Program-made: the position numbers and the translations under genes
Notes under the pieces: generated by a model
Databases searched by the model: none
The model's input: the letters and a program-made list of their open reading frames with translations, nothing else
What the model was told of the DNA's origin: nothing
Shown here: one piece after another, positions 1 to 12,768 of the stretch
Numbering within the stretch: position 1 is the first letter of the stretch
How the letters are laid out: every line of letters begins with the position of its first letter
Assembly (NCBI RefSeq): GCF_000208745.1
Contig: NC_030852.1
Location: 32,971,379-33,035,378 of the forward strand
DNA: 64,000 nucleotides
Source: Theobroma cacao
Lineage: Eukaryota; Streptophyta; Magnoliopsida; Malvales; Malvaceae
Reading direction: 5' to 3'

Positions 1-32
1 CTGACGTGGGAATCTGCTTCTGTGTGCTTCAG

Positions 33-3004
33 ATCCTAATGGTAAGGCCTCATTTCTAAGTTGTCGCAGATCATTATATGATTTTGTATAAAAGTAAAAC
101 CTTCACAGTGTCTTATTGTTTGCCTAAAAGCACTTTTTCTTATCCTAGGATAACTTTTTGCCACTATTGATTAATAGTATCAGGTTGATTAGACAATCGA
201 TTGAAAAATAAAGATTGATCAATCAAAATCATATTTGAAAATATTCTCAATAATATGTAGTTGAGATGGAGCCCACACCTTCTTTTTTTCGTTTAATAAA
301 GTTTCTTTTTTGGCCAGGATATTCATCATTAATGTTACTTGTATAAGATATATAGTGTATCATTATAGGTATTTCATAGACATTAAATAGTACAAGACAT
401 ATATAAGTTTTAAATAGTAGTATTAAAATAAAATTAATTTTTAACCTTGTTTTTTATTGATTAAGAGTATATGTATCTATAATATACCACATGAAATGAT
501 TATTTATTTATTTTATGCTTTCATTTACCCAAATACAGCCCAAATTTCTGCCTCTGTGAACCTCGAATGTAACGTACACATGAGTTTGAAAGTTATATAC
601 TGTAGGCAATACTAAAGAATTTACAACTGGTATTAAAATATGGAAAGGAAAGTAAGGACTTAACGACGTTTCCCAAAACTATCTATTGGGAAAGGGAAAA
701 GGGCGTAAATAATGCACCCGTATAAACATGTGGTTCTTGTTCACATCTTCTTACAGCATAGACATCGTTGGCTTCTGACAACTACACACGTGTTTTGCGC
801 TGAAAACAGCGGTCAAATCCTTAGGCGTCTGAGGGTTTTGACAGAGTGGAATATATGTTTGTATATGTATATGTATTATAATTTTTTTTTAATAATTGAA
901 GAAAGAGAATTTAAATTTTAAATTATATATTAATGAATGAATTAAATGTTTGAATGCGTATTTTTATTTGATTTGATGGAATTTAATGACAATCAGTTTC
1001 ATTAAAAAATGACAAGATCAATTTAAATCACTGAATTAATTTTTGATTTCTAAATTTCGATCGAAATAACAGGTCCATTGTTCTACAAGGGATGGTATCA
1101 TTTCTTCTACCAATACAACCCGAATGCTGCCGTGTGGGGTGACATTGTTTGGGGTCATGCTGTGTCCAGGGACATGATCCATTGGCTTCACCTCCCATTG
1201 GCAATGGTTGCTGACCAGTGGTACGATGTAAATGGCGTCTGGACTGGTTCTGCCACAATTCTCCCCGATGGAAAAGTTGTTATGCTGTACACAGGATCCA
1301 CCGCGGAGGCTGTTCAGGTTCAAAACCTTGCTTATCCTGCTAACCCCAATGACCCTCTCCTCATCAATTGGGTCAAGTACCCTGGGAACCCTGTTCTAGT
1401 TCCACCCCCAGGCATCGATAAAATGGATTTCCGTGATCCAACTACCGCCTGGTTAACCTCTGAAGGGAAGTGGCGCATTACCATAGGGTCCAAGATAAAT
1501 AAAACTGGCATAGCTTTGATATATGATACTACGGATTTCATAAACTATGAGCGGTTAGATGGGGCACTTCATGCTGTTTCCGGGACTGGCATGTGGGAGT
1601 GTGTGGACTTCTTCCCCGTTTCAAAAACAGAAGAAAATGGCTTGGAGACATCCGTTAATGGACCTGGAGTGAAGCATGTGGTCAAGGCAAGCCTGGATGA
1701 TGACAGGCATGATTACTATGCTATCGGGACATATCATGAGAAGAATGGTACATGGATTCCTGACCAACCTGAAATTGATGTTGGCATTGGAATAAGGTAT
1801 GATTATGGAATATTCTACGCTGCCAAGACTTTCTATGATCAGAACAAAAACAGAAGAGTGTTGTGGGGTTGGATTGGAGAATCTGATAGTGAAGCCGCAG
1901 ATGTGCAGAAAGGATGGGCATCTCTTCAGGTAATTTTTCTATTTCATTGGACCATAAACATTAAATAAAAGTCAGATTTCTTCAGTTTCTTTAACGTGTT
2001 TCTAATGTGCTATTCACTTACAGAGCATCCCAAGGACAATTTTGTTTGACAATAAGACTGGTACTCATTTGCTTCAATGGCCAGTGGAAGAAACAGAGAG
2101 TTTACGGTTGAAGAGCAATGAATTTAACCAGGTGACACTCCAGGCAGGAACAGTTGTTCCTCTAGATGTTGGATCAGCCACACAGGTTTGTCTTTTTCTT
2201 TTGTAACATGGCTTGTCGATGATAATTCGTAGACCAAGATCCTGTTAACTGACAAGGAAATGCCTGGTGATGTGGCAGTTGGATATCATGGCCGAGTTTG
2301 TGATAGATAAAGAGGCTTTGGAGAAAGCAACTGGGTCCAATGAAACATTCAGCTGCGGAACCAGTGGTGGAGCTGCAGAACGTGGGGCATTGGGACCATT
2401 TGGTCTTTTGGCTCTTGCAGATGAAAGCCTCAGTGAGCAGACTCCGGTATACTTCTACATTGCCAAAGGATCTGATGGCAATCTCAAGACTTTCTTCTGC
2501 AATGATCAATCTCGGTATGTATAAACCTCCGCTGTTCTCTCTTAACTCGAGTCAGCTCATCTGATAGCTAGGACTTACCACGTTCTATTCTTTCAGATCA
2601 TCTGCGGCATCTGATGTTAATAAACTAATTTATGGGAGCTTTGTTCCGGTACTTGAAGGCGAAAACTTATCCCTCAGAATGCTGGTGAGTTGAACTTGTT
2701 TTCTTCTTTTGTTGCTGTATAAATGCGAATAAATAATTTGCCTTACTATGAGAATCAGAATGGCATACTCAATAAACATTGAAAATGTATTATTTTCCAG
2801 GTGGATCATTCGATAATCGAAAGCTTTGCTCAAGGTGGGAGGACAGTCATCACATCTCGGGTTTATCCGACAAAAGCAATCTACGGAGCTGCTAAAGTGT
2901 TCTTGTTCAACAATGCCACTGAGGCCAGTGTTACCGCCTCGCTTAAGATATGGCAAATGAACTCTGCGTTCATTCGGCCCTATCCAAATGATGGGAAGTT
3001 CTGA
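33..3004 (+). CDS. VIN: Vacuolar acid invertase (beta-fructofuranosidase, GH32), 5'-partial
   Basis: Hydrolyses sucrose to glucose and fructose in the vacuole. Visible exons: 33-41 (9-bp mini-exon), 1073-1929, 2024-2185, 2279-2514, 2597-2684, 2801-3004 (TGA). All junctions are GT-AG and frame is kept. The mini-exon supplies most of the DPNG catalytic box, whose Asp is the GH32 nucleophile; the first G of its codon comes from the missing exon 1. The RDP motif is at 1432-1440 and the acid/base motif WECVD at 1594-1608. Val instead of Pro in WECVD, the NGPGVKHV stretch and the C-terminal [11 protein letters not shown] are typical of vacuolar rather than cell-wall enzymes (family knowledge). About 518 codons are seen. 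The family is usually about 640 residues, so the vacuolar propeptide and membrane anchor lie in exon 1, before base 1. Intron 42-1072 is AT-rich and holds nothing recognisable. No frameshift or lost catalytic residue is seen. Confidence 0.95.
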
Positions 3005-6000
3005 AGGGCCAAAAAGAAATCTGTTAATCCGAACCTCACCATTCATTAATTTTTGTACCCTCTTCAACCAAACCATGCCATCTCATCAGTTTGATGGGAA
3101 ATGGAATGAGTTAGATCTTTCTCTTTTTTTCTTTTTTGGCCAAGAATTAGATCTAGTTCAGGAATACTTAAAATGAAACGAATGTGCGGACATGCATTTC
3201 TAAATGCAGAGAGCCCGAGACTGAAATATCATCGGCATCTGCAGACGCCATGTTAATGAAGATTATAAATTGCTTATTGTTTTTTGTTCTCTTCTTTTAC
3301 ATCCTATAGTTCGATTATCTGAAAAATTATTTCAGAGGAAAACAAAAACTGGGATTTGAACTTCCTTGTTTATATTTGCAACAAAATTATATTAACTTTT
3401 TTATCAATGCAATTTTAAGCCCATTTTTCTTATATATTCAATAGAATCCGCTATCTACCAGTTATTGTTGAACATATAAATACGTTAATCTGCTTTAAGC
3501 CTGAGACCTAAGCCCTACAGAATTGGGCCTAGAAAATTGATTTAAAAATTAAAAAGACCACTTTTAGAATGGAAAATCATGGAAACAGCAATGGGAGCAT
3601 AGGTCATGGGCTAGCCAATTGGACAGAAAAGCATAAACTATTTGGGGCTTGGTTGGCATTTGAGAGGCACCTCAGAGCATGAGATCCAGCCCATTACTTT
3701 TTCCACGAGTCTAGTAGCTAAGCATGTAAGCCGTATTGTTGTGTATCCCATAATTTCCAAATATAGGCTAATTTGTGTTTTTTCTTTTTTATTTCAAAAC
3801 TTATATAGTATCCATTTTGACATTTATATTCTTCCTTTTAGGACCATGAAAAACCCCAAATATAAATAAAATAAAAATAAAGATAAACAATAAAGTTAAA
3901 TAGTTATTCTTTAATTAAAAATAAAATTAAAACTTAGATAAGGAAAGCTCTTGACCTTATTAGTTTATGGAAGTAAGTTCTTATATTTTTATTATATTAG
4001 AAAATATTTATTTTTTATTTATATAAAAAATTTTATTCTTTTATTGTATCAATACAAACATTTAATCAATAATGAAAAATTAACCATTATCATTCTTATT
4101 ATTAGTGGATATTTAGTATCCACATGGCTTGATTGTATCACGACAAATGAGGTGATTTTTTCTATTTTACACTTCTCACTTGACATATAATGATATGATC
4201 ACTTTAACAGTCATGTGATCACATAATCAAATCATGTCATATATTATATTTAAATGATATAAAATTTAAAGAGTGTTAATTTTTTATTGTTAAAAAAATA
4301 AATTTCTTAATACAATCAAAAGTTAAGATAAATAATTTAATTACGTAAATCGATATATTTTAAAAACCCGATTCGTTATCTAAAGCCTAAAATCAATGAC
4401 AAATGCTTTTTCCAATAAAAGTTTTCTTGTAATGGGGTAAAACATGGTACTAACATCTGAAACTTTGGATATAATGATCCACTAGAATTTTAAATTTAAA
4501 TTTCTTTTTTTAATCCCGTTTAAATTATGATTATTAACATAATAAGCTATTATATTATTTAAAAAAAAAACAAAACGTTAAAGAAATTATAGCTTTCACG
4601 TTTATCCATGGTTGAGGTTAGCTCGAATCCTGTCTGCCTAGTCCATACCGGCAATGCCATTTGGCATTTGGGGTTGGTTTTGGTTTAAAAGACGAAAAGG
4701 AGAATCATTTTGATGACCTTGTTTATGTGGAGCCAATCGCTGCTGGATTTGCGGAAGCTTGCTTCGCTAGCACGACCTCAGCTCACACCCTAGTACTTTT
4801 ACCAACTCAGTTTTTCAAACAAAAGAATCAATCAAAATCATTTTCTTTAGGGTGGGGTTCAAATTATATTGATTGTATAATGTTATCGGTACGATTATGA
4901 CTTTGAACTGAATTAAGGTGAGAACAATAGTCCAAGCAGAAGGTTTCTTGTCTGCTTGAAAAGATATCATTAACTTATTATTTTAAGTAAACTTGTTTTT
5001 TCTTTTTTCTTTTTTTAATTTGTACAACAGCAAGCTTCCATGTGCCTTTGGGTGTGGGGATTGAGTGTGGTTAATTATGCAGCTGTAGTGATAACAATGC
5101 ATTAAAATATTCATATTCAATTATATATTTACTGTCATGCCAACTATACCAAATCCTTCTCCTTTAATTGAAGTACTTGTTTTCACTAAACTATGGGAAT
5201 CTTTTTCTTTTTTTCTTGGAGTTTCATGCAAACTGACAAAGAAACGAAGGTATTTCTTTCCCTTACAGTGTATACATCCATGTATGCTACCAATCAAGAC
5301 AATGTCAATGGTTTAACATTGCTGTGAGTTGGATCAACATAATGATTGTTATGTCGACGACAAACTTGGATTACTTAAAATTTGTAGTGAATTATAATTT
5401 TACCCGACAAAGAACTGTTTATTATCAGAAAGATTGAATTTTATGTCTTTAATTTCTTTTCTGATTTTGGTAAATCAACCTTATATCATTTAGCTGGGGA
5501 CTAGTTATCACAGAGCTGGGCATTTCCGGATTTTTCCTCATCTTGGACTCACCTTAATACAGAATTAATTATTATATCAACAGTCAGCAACGCAGCATGT
5601 GATGTGTAATCATCCACATACCTTTTATTACACAGACAACACACATTTAAGAGGTAATAACCATTCACCCGGGTCCAAGAACCAATTAAAATTTTGATCT
5701 TTGTTGATCATTTAATAAAGCTCATAAAATAGAGGCAGAACCCATCCCTTTCAAATAACTGGGGGAAGAAGAAGAAGAAGACTTTCAAGTTCATTGGATC
5801 CAATTTTTCCCATCTCTTTGAGGTAGTCTTTTCTGTGCTTCTCTGTTTGCTGAACAGCTGTGGTTGGATTCTGTCTTAGTTACAAATAAATAAATAAAAA
5901 ATGTCATCCTCTCCAAAATCTTTTATAATTTGATTATAAATACAGTATTTTTTAAAAATTTATTTAAAATTTATTAAAGGTATCTGGCAGGTTTTAATTT

Positions 6001-7069
6001 AATTGCACGTGTTTGCCCTATGGTTTATTAAAGACAAAATTAAGTACAAAGCTTTTGCATATAATCGTTGATTTAGTCACAAAGTCAGCCACATTCTTTT
6101 TATGGACTGAGATAATCCTAGTTATCAGCAGGTATTAAAGTTCCAATTGTTTATTTGATTTCTCTATGTTAAGCTTGTGCTCAAAGTAGATTGTCATGAT
6201 ATTTGATTTTGGGCCAAGGTTAGGTGACCTAAAACATTTTCCACCAATTCAAGTGAATCTTTAATTCATGATTTTATAATATCTCTATAATTATGAACTT
6301 TCCCTGATACTAATTATAAAAGAAACCCTTGTGAACAAATTTTAGTCTTAAAACATAGGTTTAATTATATATATAACATAACATATATATAATAGTTTTA
6401 TATTTGATAAACTATTAGTGTATAGATTCTACATATTATTAGTGAATCAAATGTTGTCATTTCATTAATAAATAAATTTAAAAATTAAAAATCTTTAAAA
6501 CTATATACTCATAATTTTAAAAATATTTATTTTGAATGTCGATATTTAAACTTTTAATTTTACATGTTCAAAAAATGACACTTTGTAGTTAAATGATATT
6601 GTATAAGTATGCACTAAATATATATTTTATTATAATATAATAAAGTAAATTTAACAATCTCGTTTTCACATTATAAGATACATCTATAACACAATAATTT
6701 GCGAGATGTTTAATCTTCCTTTCTTTTAGTTTTTTATTAAATAATAACAAAAAAAAAACTTTTTTTTGTTTGTTGAGAAAATATACAAAAAAACTACACA
6801 TGCCAGTGAGATATATCTCCTTCGCTTGCTAAACCCAGTCAACAACTCTGATGTTGATACAAGGAAAACGACCAAACTGTCATTGATATATATATATATA
6901 TATATATCATCTTGTTATATAGGGCCATGAGATCTCAAAAAAAATAGATAGATACTTTCGTATTAACAAGAAGTAATTAAGGATAGCATTATTGAATTCT
7001 ATTGTAAAAGGCATTAATTATTGGATTCTAAGAATTTAGTAGAGATTACAAGAAAATTTTTAATGAAAC
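3005..7069. other. Invertase 3' UTR and AT-rich intergenic DNA
   Basis: The first few hundred bases after the invertase stop are presumably its 3' UTR. The rest is AT-rich with poly-A/T runs, a short (GAA)n near 5765-5780 and a (TA)n run at 6886-6907. ORFs here are short, biased in composition and match no family I know. A palindromic patch near 4190-4250 (ATGATCAC/GTGATCAT) could be a MITE scrap, but I could not delimit it. Confidence 0.6.
6886..6907. repeat. (TA)n microsatellite
   Basis: Uninterrupted AT dinucleotide run of about 11 units, just left of the LTR-like segment. Confidence 0.9.
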
Positions 7070-7577
7070 ATGATGAGGCAGGAGCGTCTAGAATTGTATT
7101 TTATTAAATTTAATTTTTTATTAATTTAGTTGATTTAGTATTTATTTTTTTATTCTATTTAGATTAGGATTATTTTTATTTTTATTTTAATATTTTTAAG
7201 AATTAGTATTTAATTAGGATAGTCATATTCTATTTAGGAATATAATACCTATTTTATTTAAATCTCTTATTAATTATTCTAATTGTATTAGACAACATAA
7301 AATATAATTTTATTAGGATATGAGCCTATAATACTATAAAGGGGACCCTTAGGTTTAGTTATTATTCACGTTCAGAGTTAAAAGTTAATAAATAATATTT
7401 TTTTAAGTAAAAATATTTATTTTTTTAAGCTCTTTTTAAAGAGTATGAGGTTTTAATATCTTTAACCTAACCAACTAATGTGAGATTTTAGCTATTTTTC
7501 ACTTTAGTGAGGTTTTCAACCTTGTCAAAATTAGTGATTCACTTTAGTGGGGTTTTCAACCTCGACATAATTGGTGT
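7070..7577 (+). mobile_element. Degraded LTR (probably Copia-like) with a primer-binding-site-like end
   Basis: This AT-rich block has the organisation of a long terminal repeat. It begins TGATGAGG, has a TATA-like CTATAAAGGGGAC at 7334-7346, and ends in CGACA followed by TAATTGGTG. That ending resembles the LTR end plus the ATTGGTATCAGAGC primer-binding site (initiator-Met tRNA) of Copia elements. The last 40 bp are present twice in tandem (about 7498-7537 and 7538-7577), each copy carrying CACTTTAGTG and the PBS-like stretch. No gag or pol coding sequence follows. It is therefore a solo or truncated LTR; the family is uncertain and the left border is approximate. Confidence 0.4.
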
Positions 7578-8879
7578 CTTTCATAAACGTTCAAGTGTCT
7601 TTACAACGCCCCAACGTCACATGATTTATGAAAAATAGTTAATTAATTGAAATAATTTATGAAGAGCAATTGCAAAATTAAAAGGATAATAATTACGCCT
7701 TTAAATGCTGAAAAAAATTATTTTTTTATTAAAAGACATAAAAACTGAATAAAGGGTTGAAAATTTTGAAGAAAAATAATAAAAAAGGGGAAATTGAACC
7801 CCACGTCCATACACCCTTTTGGATCAGATAAACAGGTGGTCCACCCAATAAAATTAAAGAAAAGCTGGAAGCTGCATTCTTTGATGTTATGGGACGTGCC
7901 ACGTGCATGACAATATGAAAAATTTTTATTTCTCAACTATTATCGAATAATAATTCATAAATTTGATCATAACAAAATAAAAATTACTTTTATGTGTAAT
8001 TTTAGATATAAATACGAAGAAAAGTTAAATAGGCTCCAAATACATGGGTGATGTATTTTTCTTTTTCAAAAGACTTGAATTTGGAAAAATACTTATATTG
8101 CAGTATAATGATGGTAGTATGCTTTTTTCGTCTGACTTTGCCTCTTTTGGATACTGTCATTGCCACGCTCAAAAAGGATAAGACAACAGTCGAACAGTTT
8201 CCTTAACAGCTCTTCTTCTTAGTATTTGGCATCTGGAGGTAAATGTTAAACTACTGCTCCTCCATTGTCCATTGGTTACTCAACACCACCAATCAGATGT
8301 AGCAAAATAATTTCGAATTTGAAAATTTCTTTAAAAAAAAAAATTCAACATGTACCCAATAAAATCTGAATTTTAAAAAAGTTAATAATTCAAATTTAAA
8401 GAGCCTTGAATTTAAAATGATTTTAATCAAAATCGTAAAAGTTTAAATTTAAATACATATAAAATATAAAAATAAAACATTATCCTTTTACAGTTTACTT
8501 TTTTTTTAACCAACTGTCAATCCGAACATCAATTCAAGCGGTTATTAGGGAGGGCGGTAGCTGCAATTTCTAACAAACAAAAGGCAATTGATTTCATTTG
8601 GGGGGGTCCACACGCGATCATGTGCTTGCTGGCAATCATGTGGCGCTTTCAGAGGATCTGAACGTTGCTCCATCATCGACCATCAAAAGACATCACTCGA
8701 ATTTAACAACGCGGTCTAACGCCTGTGGCTGCGTGGTGGTACCTGTTTGTGCACATTGCATGTACAAAACACAAACAACACACGCATTTTCATTTCTATG
8801 TTGTAACTGTGAACTGGCTACTGGCTGTCACCCGCTCTTTCTCTCTCCACAAGTCTTCTTTTTTTTCTCTCACAGTTTC
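7578..8879. other. Intergenic DNA upstream of the SKU5-like gene
   Basis: No gene is seen. AT-rich sequence passes at about 8520 into a less AT-rich proximal region with GATCATGTG and CACGCG-type motifs. An ORF at 8598-8897 has no recognisable product and runs into pyrimidine-rich leader sequence. Confidence 0.5.
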
Positions 8880-9200
8880 TCTCTCTTCCCCTTATGAATG
8901 ATGACCGGTGACCGACAAATCAAATGCCTTGCCCTTTGAGGGATCTCCACTCATTAACCCCATCCAAAGTGCTCATTTTTCATCTCACTAAAAAGAACCA
9001 AACTCATAAAGCAAAATTTTATAGCCGTTTCTATTCTCTCTCTTTCTCAAAAGTTTCTATCTTTAGAGCCGCATGTTCTTCTTCTCTTTCTTTTGCCTAT
9101 CAGATAATGTAAAGCCCAGCAAAGTTTTAGCAAAGATTTCTCTCTAAAAATTTTGAAAGACAAACGTAAAAAGGGTTTTTCTTTTCTTTTTCCTTGAAGA
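8880..9200 (+). promoter_or_regulatory. Proximal promoter / 5' leader of the SKU5-like gene
   Basis: Pyrimidine-rich stretches (CTCTCTCTTTCTC) and a possible TATA motif (TTTTATAG near 9017) precede the ATG at 9201. Inferred from position; the transcription start cannot be fixed. Confidence 0.35.
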
Positions 9201-12200
9201 ATGGCTTTGGGTAAGTTCTTGGGTCTGTTTCTTATCCACATTGCTCTGCTTTTGGGCTTGTGTTTTGCTGGAGATCCGTTTGTTTTCTATGATTTTGAGG
9301 TCTCTTACATCACTGCTTCTCCTCTGGGTGTTCCCCAACAGGTATGCTCTTTACGAAATCTCTTTCTTCTGCTTTGACATTTTTGCTGCTATCTACTTCC
9401 TCTTACTACTATTTCCAGTACTTTTTTTTCATGTGGTTCTGCTTAACTTTCATAACTGATAAATGGGTTGCCTTTACATTGCTTAAAGTCTCAATTTTTA
9501 GCTTCAGATCTACAAAAACTGTAGTTCCTTTTGCTTGGTGTTTGAGATTTAAGTGAGCTTTAGAGTAATGCTCTGGAGCTAGTTGAGTTCTACTAATCGT
9601 TTCCACATCTGCATTACTTTGTAGGTTATTGCTATTAATAACAAGTTTCCTGGTCCCACTATCAATGCAACTACTAACAACAATGTCGTTGTCAATGTTC
9701 GAAACAAATTGGACGAGAGTTTACTCATCCATTGGTAGATCTTTCTTTGCAGTAATCTTTGTTAGGTAAAATCAAAGTACAAAGATAGATAGAGTAATTA
9801 ACTGTATGGTTTTTGTTGGGTGAGATAGGTCTGGGATTCAACAGAGGCGTAGTTCATGGCAAGATGGACTTCCTGGAACTAATTGTCCAATTCCTCCAAA
9901 GTGGAACTGGACTTACCAGTTCCAGGTTAAGGACCAAATTGGGAGTTTCTTCTACTTTCCATCACTGCACTTCCAGAGAGCGGCTGGTGGTTTTGGCGGC
10001 TTTATGATAAACAATAGGGATATTATTCCAATTCCTTTTGACACCCCTGATGGGGACATTACCATTATGATTGGTGATTGGTACACACGCAACCACACGG
10101 TTAGTACTTCGTTAAGTTACTGGACTATGTAGTTTTTTCTTTTTCCTTTTCCGGTTGGATTGGGTGTAGGATGTAATGTCTAATGATGACCCCTTCTTTT
10201 GGATTTTAGGCTTTGAGAAAGGCACTTGATGCTGGAAAAGACCTAGGGATGCCTGATGGAGTTCTTATTAATGGAAAAGGCCCTTACCGATATAATGATA
10301 CTCTTGTACCTGATGGCATCAATTATGAAACGATTAACGTTCACCCTGGTGATTATTTTATGCCAGACATTGCTTACTTAGGATTTGCTAATTACTACAC
10401 ATTTCTAAATATGTCAACTCTACTGCTTGTGTGATTACAGGTTGTTTTAATAACTGAATATGGATTTAATTCCGGGAGTTAGAATCTGGAAGCCATTAGC
10501 ATCTGTTTATTGTAGTGCAGTTGTATTTTAGAATTTTCCAAGTAATGCATCTACTGGCTTTAATTGTGGGTTGGAGCTTTGCATACGGCATGCAACTTCC
10601 CTGTTGGGAATATTCAGTTTCGCATATAAAATTATACTAGTAGTTATCCCAAGTTAACTGGCATTAAGTTCATATGAAATTAGCAGTGAATTTTGGAGTA
10701 GCACTGGCCTTTCCATTTTCGGATGTGCATCTGATTTTTGACCACAGTATAAATACATTGCCAGTTATATGTATACATACATATATATCAATGCATATGA
10801 TCTAACTTGAATTTGTTATTACCTTTACGTCTATGGTTGAGTTTTTCAAGCTCCCAAATGATAACATTACATTATTATTGTGGGCAGGGAGAACTTACCG
10901 CCTTCGAGTGCACAATGTGGGAATATCAACCTCCTTAAATTTCAGGATTCAGAGCCATAATTTGCTTCTGGCAGAGACTGAGGGATCATATACAGTGCAG
11001 CAGAACTACACTAGCTTAGACATACACGTAGGACAGTCTTATTCTTTTCTCCTAACCACCGATCAGAATGCAAGTACTGATTACTACATTGTAGCAAGTG
11101 CTAGAATGGTTAATGAATCACTGTGGAAACGAGTTACTGGTGTTGCCATTTTGCGTTATTCAAATTCAAAAGGAAAGGCAGCTGGTCCCCTCCCTGATCC
11201 ACCACAGGATGAATATGACAAAACCTTTTCAATGAACCAAGCAAGATCTATCAGGTTGGTTTTCGTTTTTGGTTACTGCACAAGCAAATTTTTCTCACAC
11301 ATTGGGTTTTTTGCTTGTATGACCATCTTGTTTGTGGTGACTCATTGAGACTTCAAACAATGTGATAAGTTCAGGACATTTGAACTATTGGCTCTTAAGT
11401 TTTCTATTTAATAGTTTCACATTCACTTAATAATAAAGCACAAAACCTGTAAATTTGGTGAGGAAAATTTTTTACGTGCGGTACTGCTTTTCCTATGAAG
11501 AGGAAAGTCTATATTGCTGGTCTGAAATCATTTGGAAAAGAAAATTATCATGGACTTCTGATTTAGTGTAAAGAATACATATTTAAAGTATTATTTTGGT
11601 CATTGGTTATAGAATATGTTAGTTGCTTATGCCTTCTTACTTTTCTGTGCTTAAATTATGCAGATGGAATGTATCCGCCAGTGGTGCTCGCCCTAACCCA
11701 CAGGGATCTTTTAGATATGGTTCAATCAATGTGACAGAAATTTATGTGTTGCAAAACAAGCCACCAGTGACTATTGATGGGAAACGTCGAACAACACTCA
11801 GTGGGATATCATTTGTCAATCCTGCTACACCAATCCGGCTTGCTGACCAGTTCAAGGTTAAGGGGGTGTACAAGCTTGATTTTCCCAAAGCACCACTTAC
11901 AGGGTCACCTAAGATGGAAACATCCGTAATTAATGGAACGTATAGGGGATTTATGGAAGTTATCCTGCAGAACAATGACACCAAGGTGCAGAGCTATCAC
12001 ATGAGTGGATATGCATTTTTCGTTGTTGGGTAGGAATTTTTTTCCTTACTCTACACATCATCATGAATAAAAATATCCATAAGCACTATGATTTTAGCTC
12101 TAACTCTTCAATTATCTTGTTGCAGAATGGATTATGGTGAGTGGTCAGAGAATAGCAGGGGCACATATAACAAGTGGGATGGCATTGCCCGCACCACAAC

Positions 12201-12768
12201 ACAGGTAGGTAATTAGACTTGTGCTTATGGTTTGCTAGTCTTGGACTTGCAATCAACCATACATACTGATATCTATCATATTTTAGTGGAGAAAGATGAA
12301 ACTCACAACATACCTGGTTCTTTTAACAAGAATACTCAAATGTAATCTATCTGTCTCTATAGGTTTATCCTGGTGCGTGGACGGCAATCTTGATATCACT
12401 TGACAACGTTGGAGTCTGGAACCTCAGAACAGAAAACCTTGACTCGTGGTATCTTGGCCAAGAAACATATGTCAGGGTTGTCAATCCAGAGGCTACGAAC
12501 AAAACTGAATTCCCTATGCCAGACAACGTGCTCTATTGTGGGGCCCTCAGCAAATTGCAGAAGTATGCAAAACGAGTCCTTTTATGTGAAGTTCTCTTTT
12601 TAAGTTAGCTCTAAAAAAGGTAAATGGCTAATTTGCTTAATTCTGCTTGGTTGTTTCTTTTTCAGGCCGCAGGATATCTCTTGGGCAACATCAATCACAG
12701 GCAGTAGATCGAAACTGTTCTTCACGGTGCTGATGATTACCTCTGCACTACTTTTCCTTTCTCGCTAG
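9201..12768 (+). CDS. SKU5: SKU5-like, GPI-anchored multicopper-oxidase-like protein
   Basis: Glycoprotein of the plasma membrane and cell wall. Arabidopsis SKU5 and its SKS relatives affect directional root growth and cell expansion. Exons: 9201-9341, 9625-9734, 9829-10099, 10210-10348, 10888-11254, 11664-12029, 12126-12204, 12363-12562, 12666-12768; frame is kept throughout, giving 591 residues. Residues 1-23 form a signal peptide ending CFA, followed by DPFVFYDFEVSY and three cupredoxin domains. The C-terminus is hydrophobic (LFFTVLMITSALLFLSR) after a small-residue site, as expected for GPI attachment. Many N-glycosylation sequons are present. Copper ligands of ascorbate oxidase are replaced: LIHWSG for HWHG, FFYFPSLHFQ for the HxH box, and SYHMSGYAFFVVG for HPWHLHGH. 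It is thus probably not an active multicopper oxidase. An SKS paralogue is possible, but near-identity to SKU5 along its length favours SKU5. Confidence 0.93.

Noticed and set aside
1..3004. Cell-wall invertase
   Set aside because: WECVD with Val, NGPGVKHV and the C-terminal region fit the vacuolar clade.
9201..12768. Active L-ascorbate oxidase or laccase
   Set aside because: Copper-ligand histidines are missing at the conserved boxes and the protein has a GPI signal, as in SKU5/SKS proteins.
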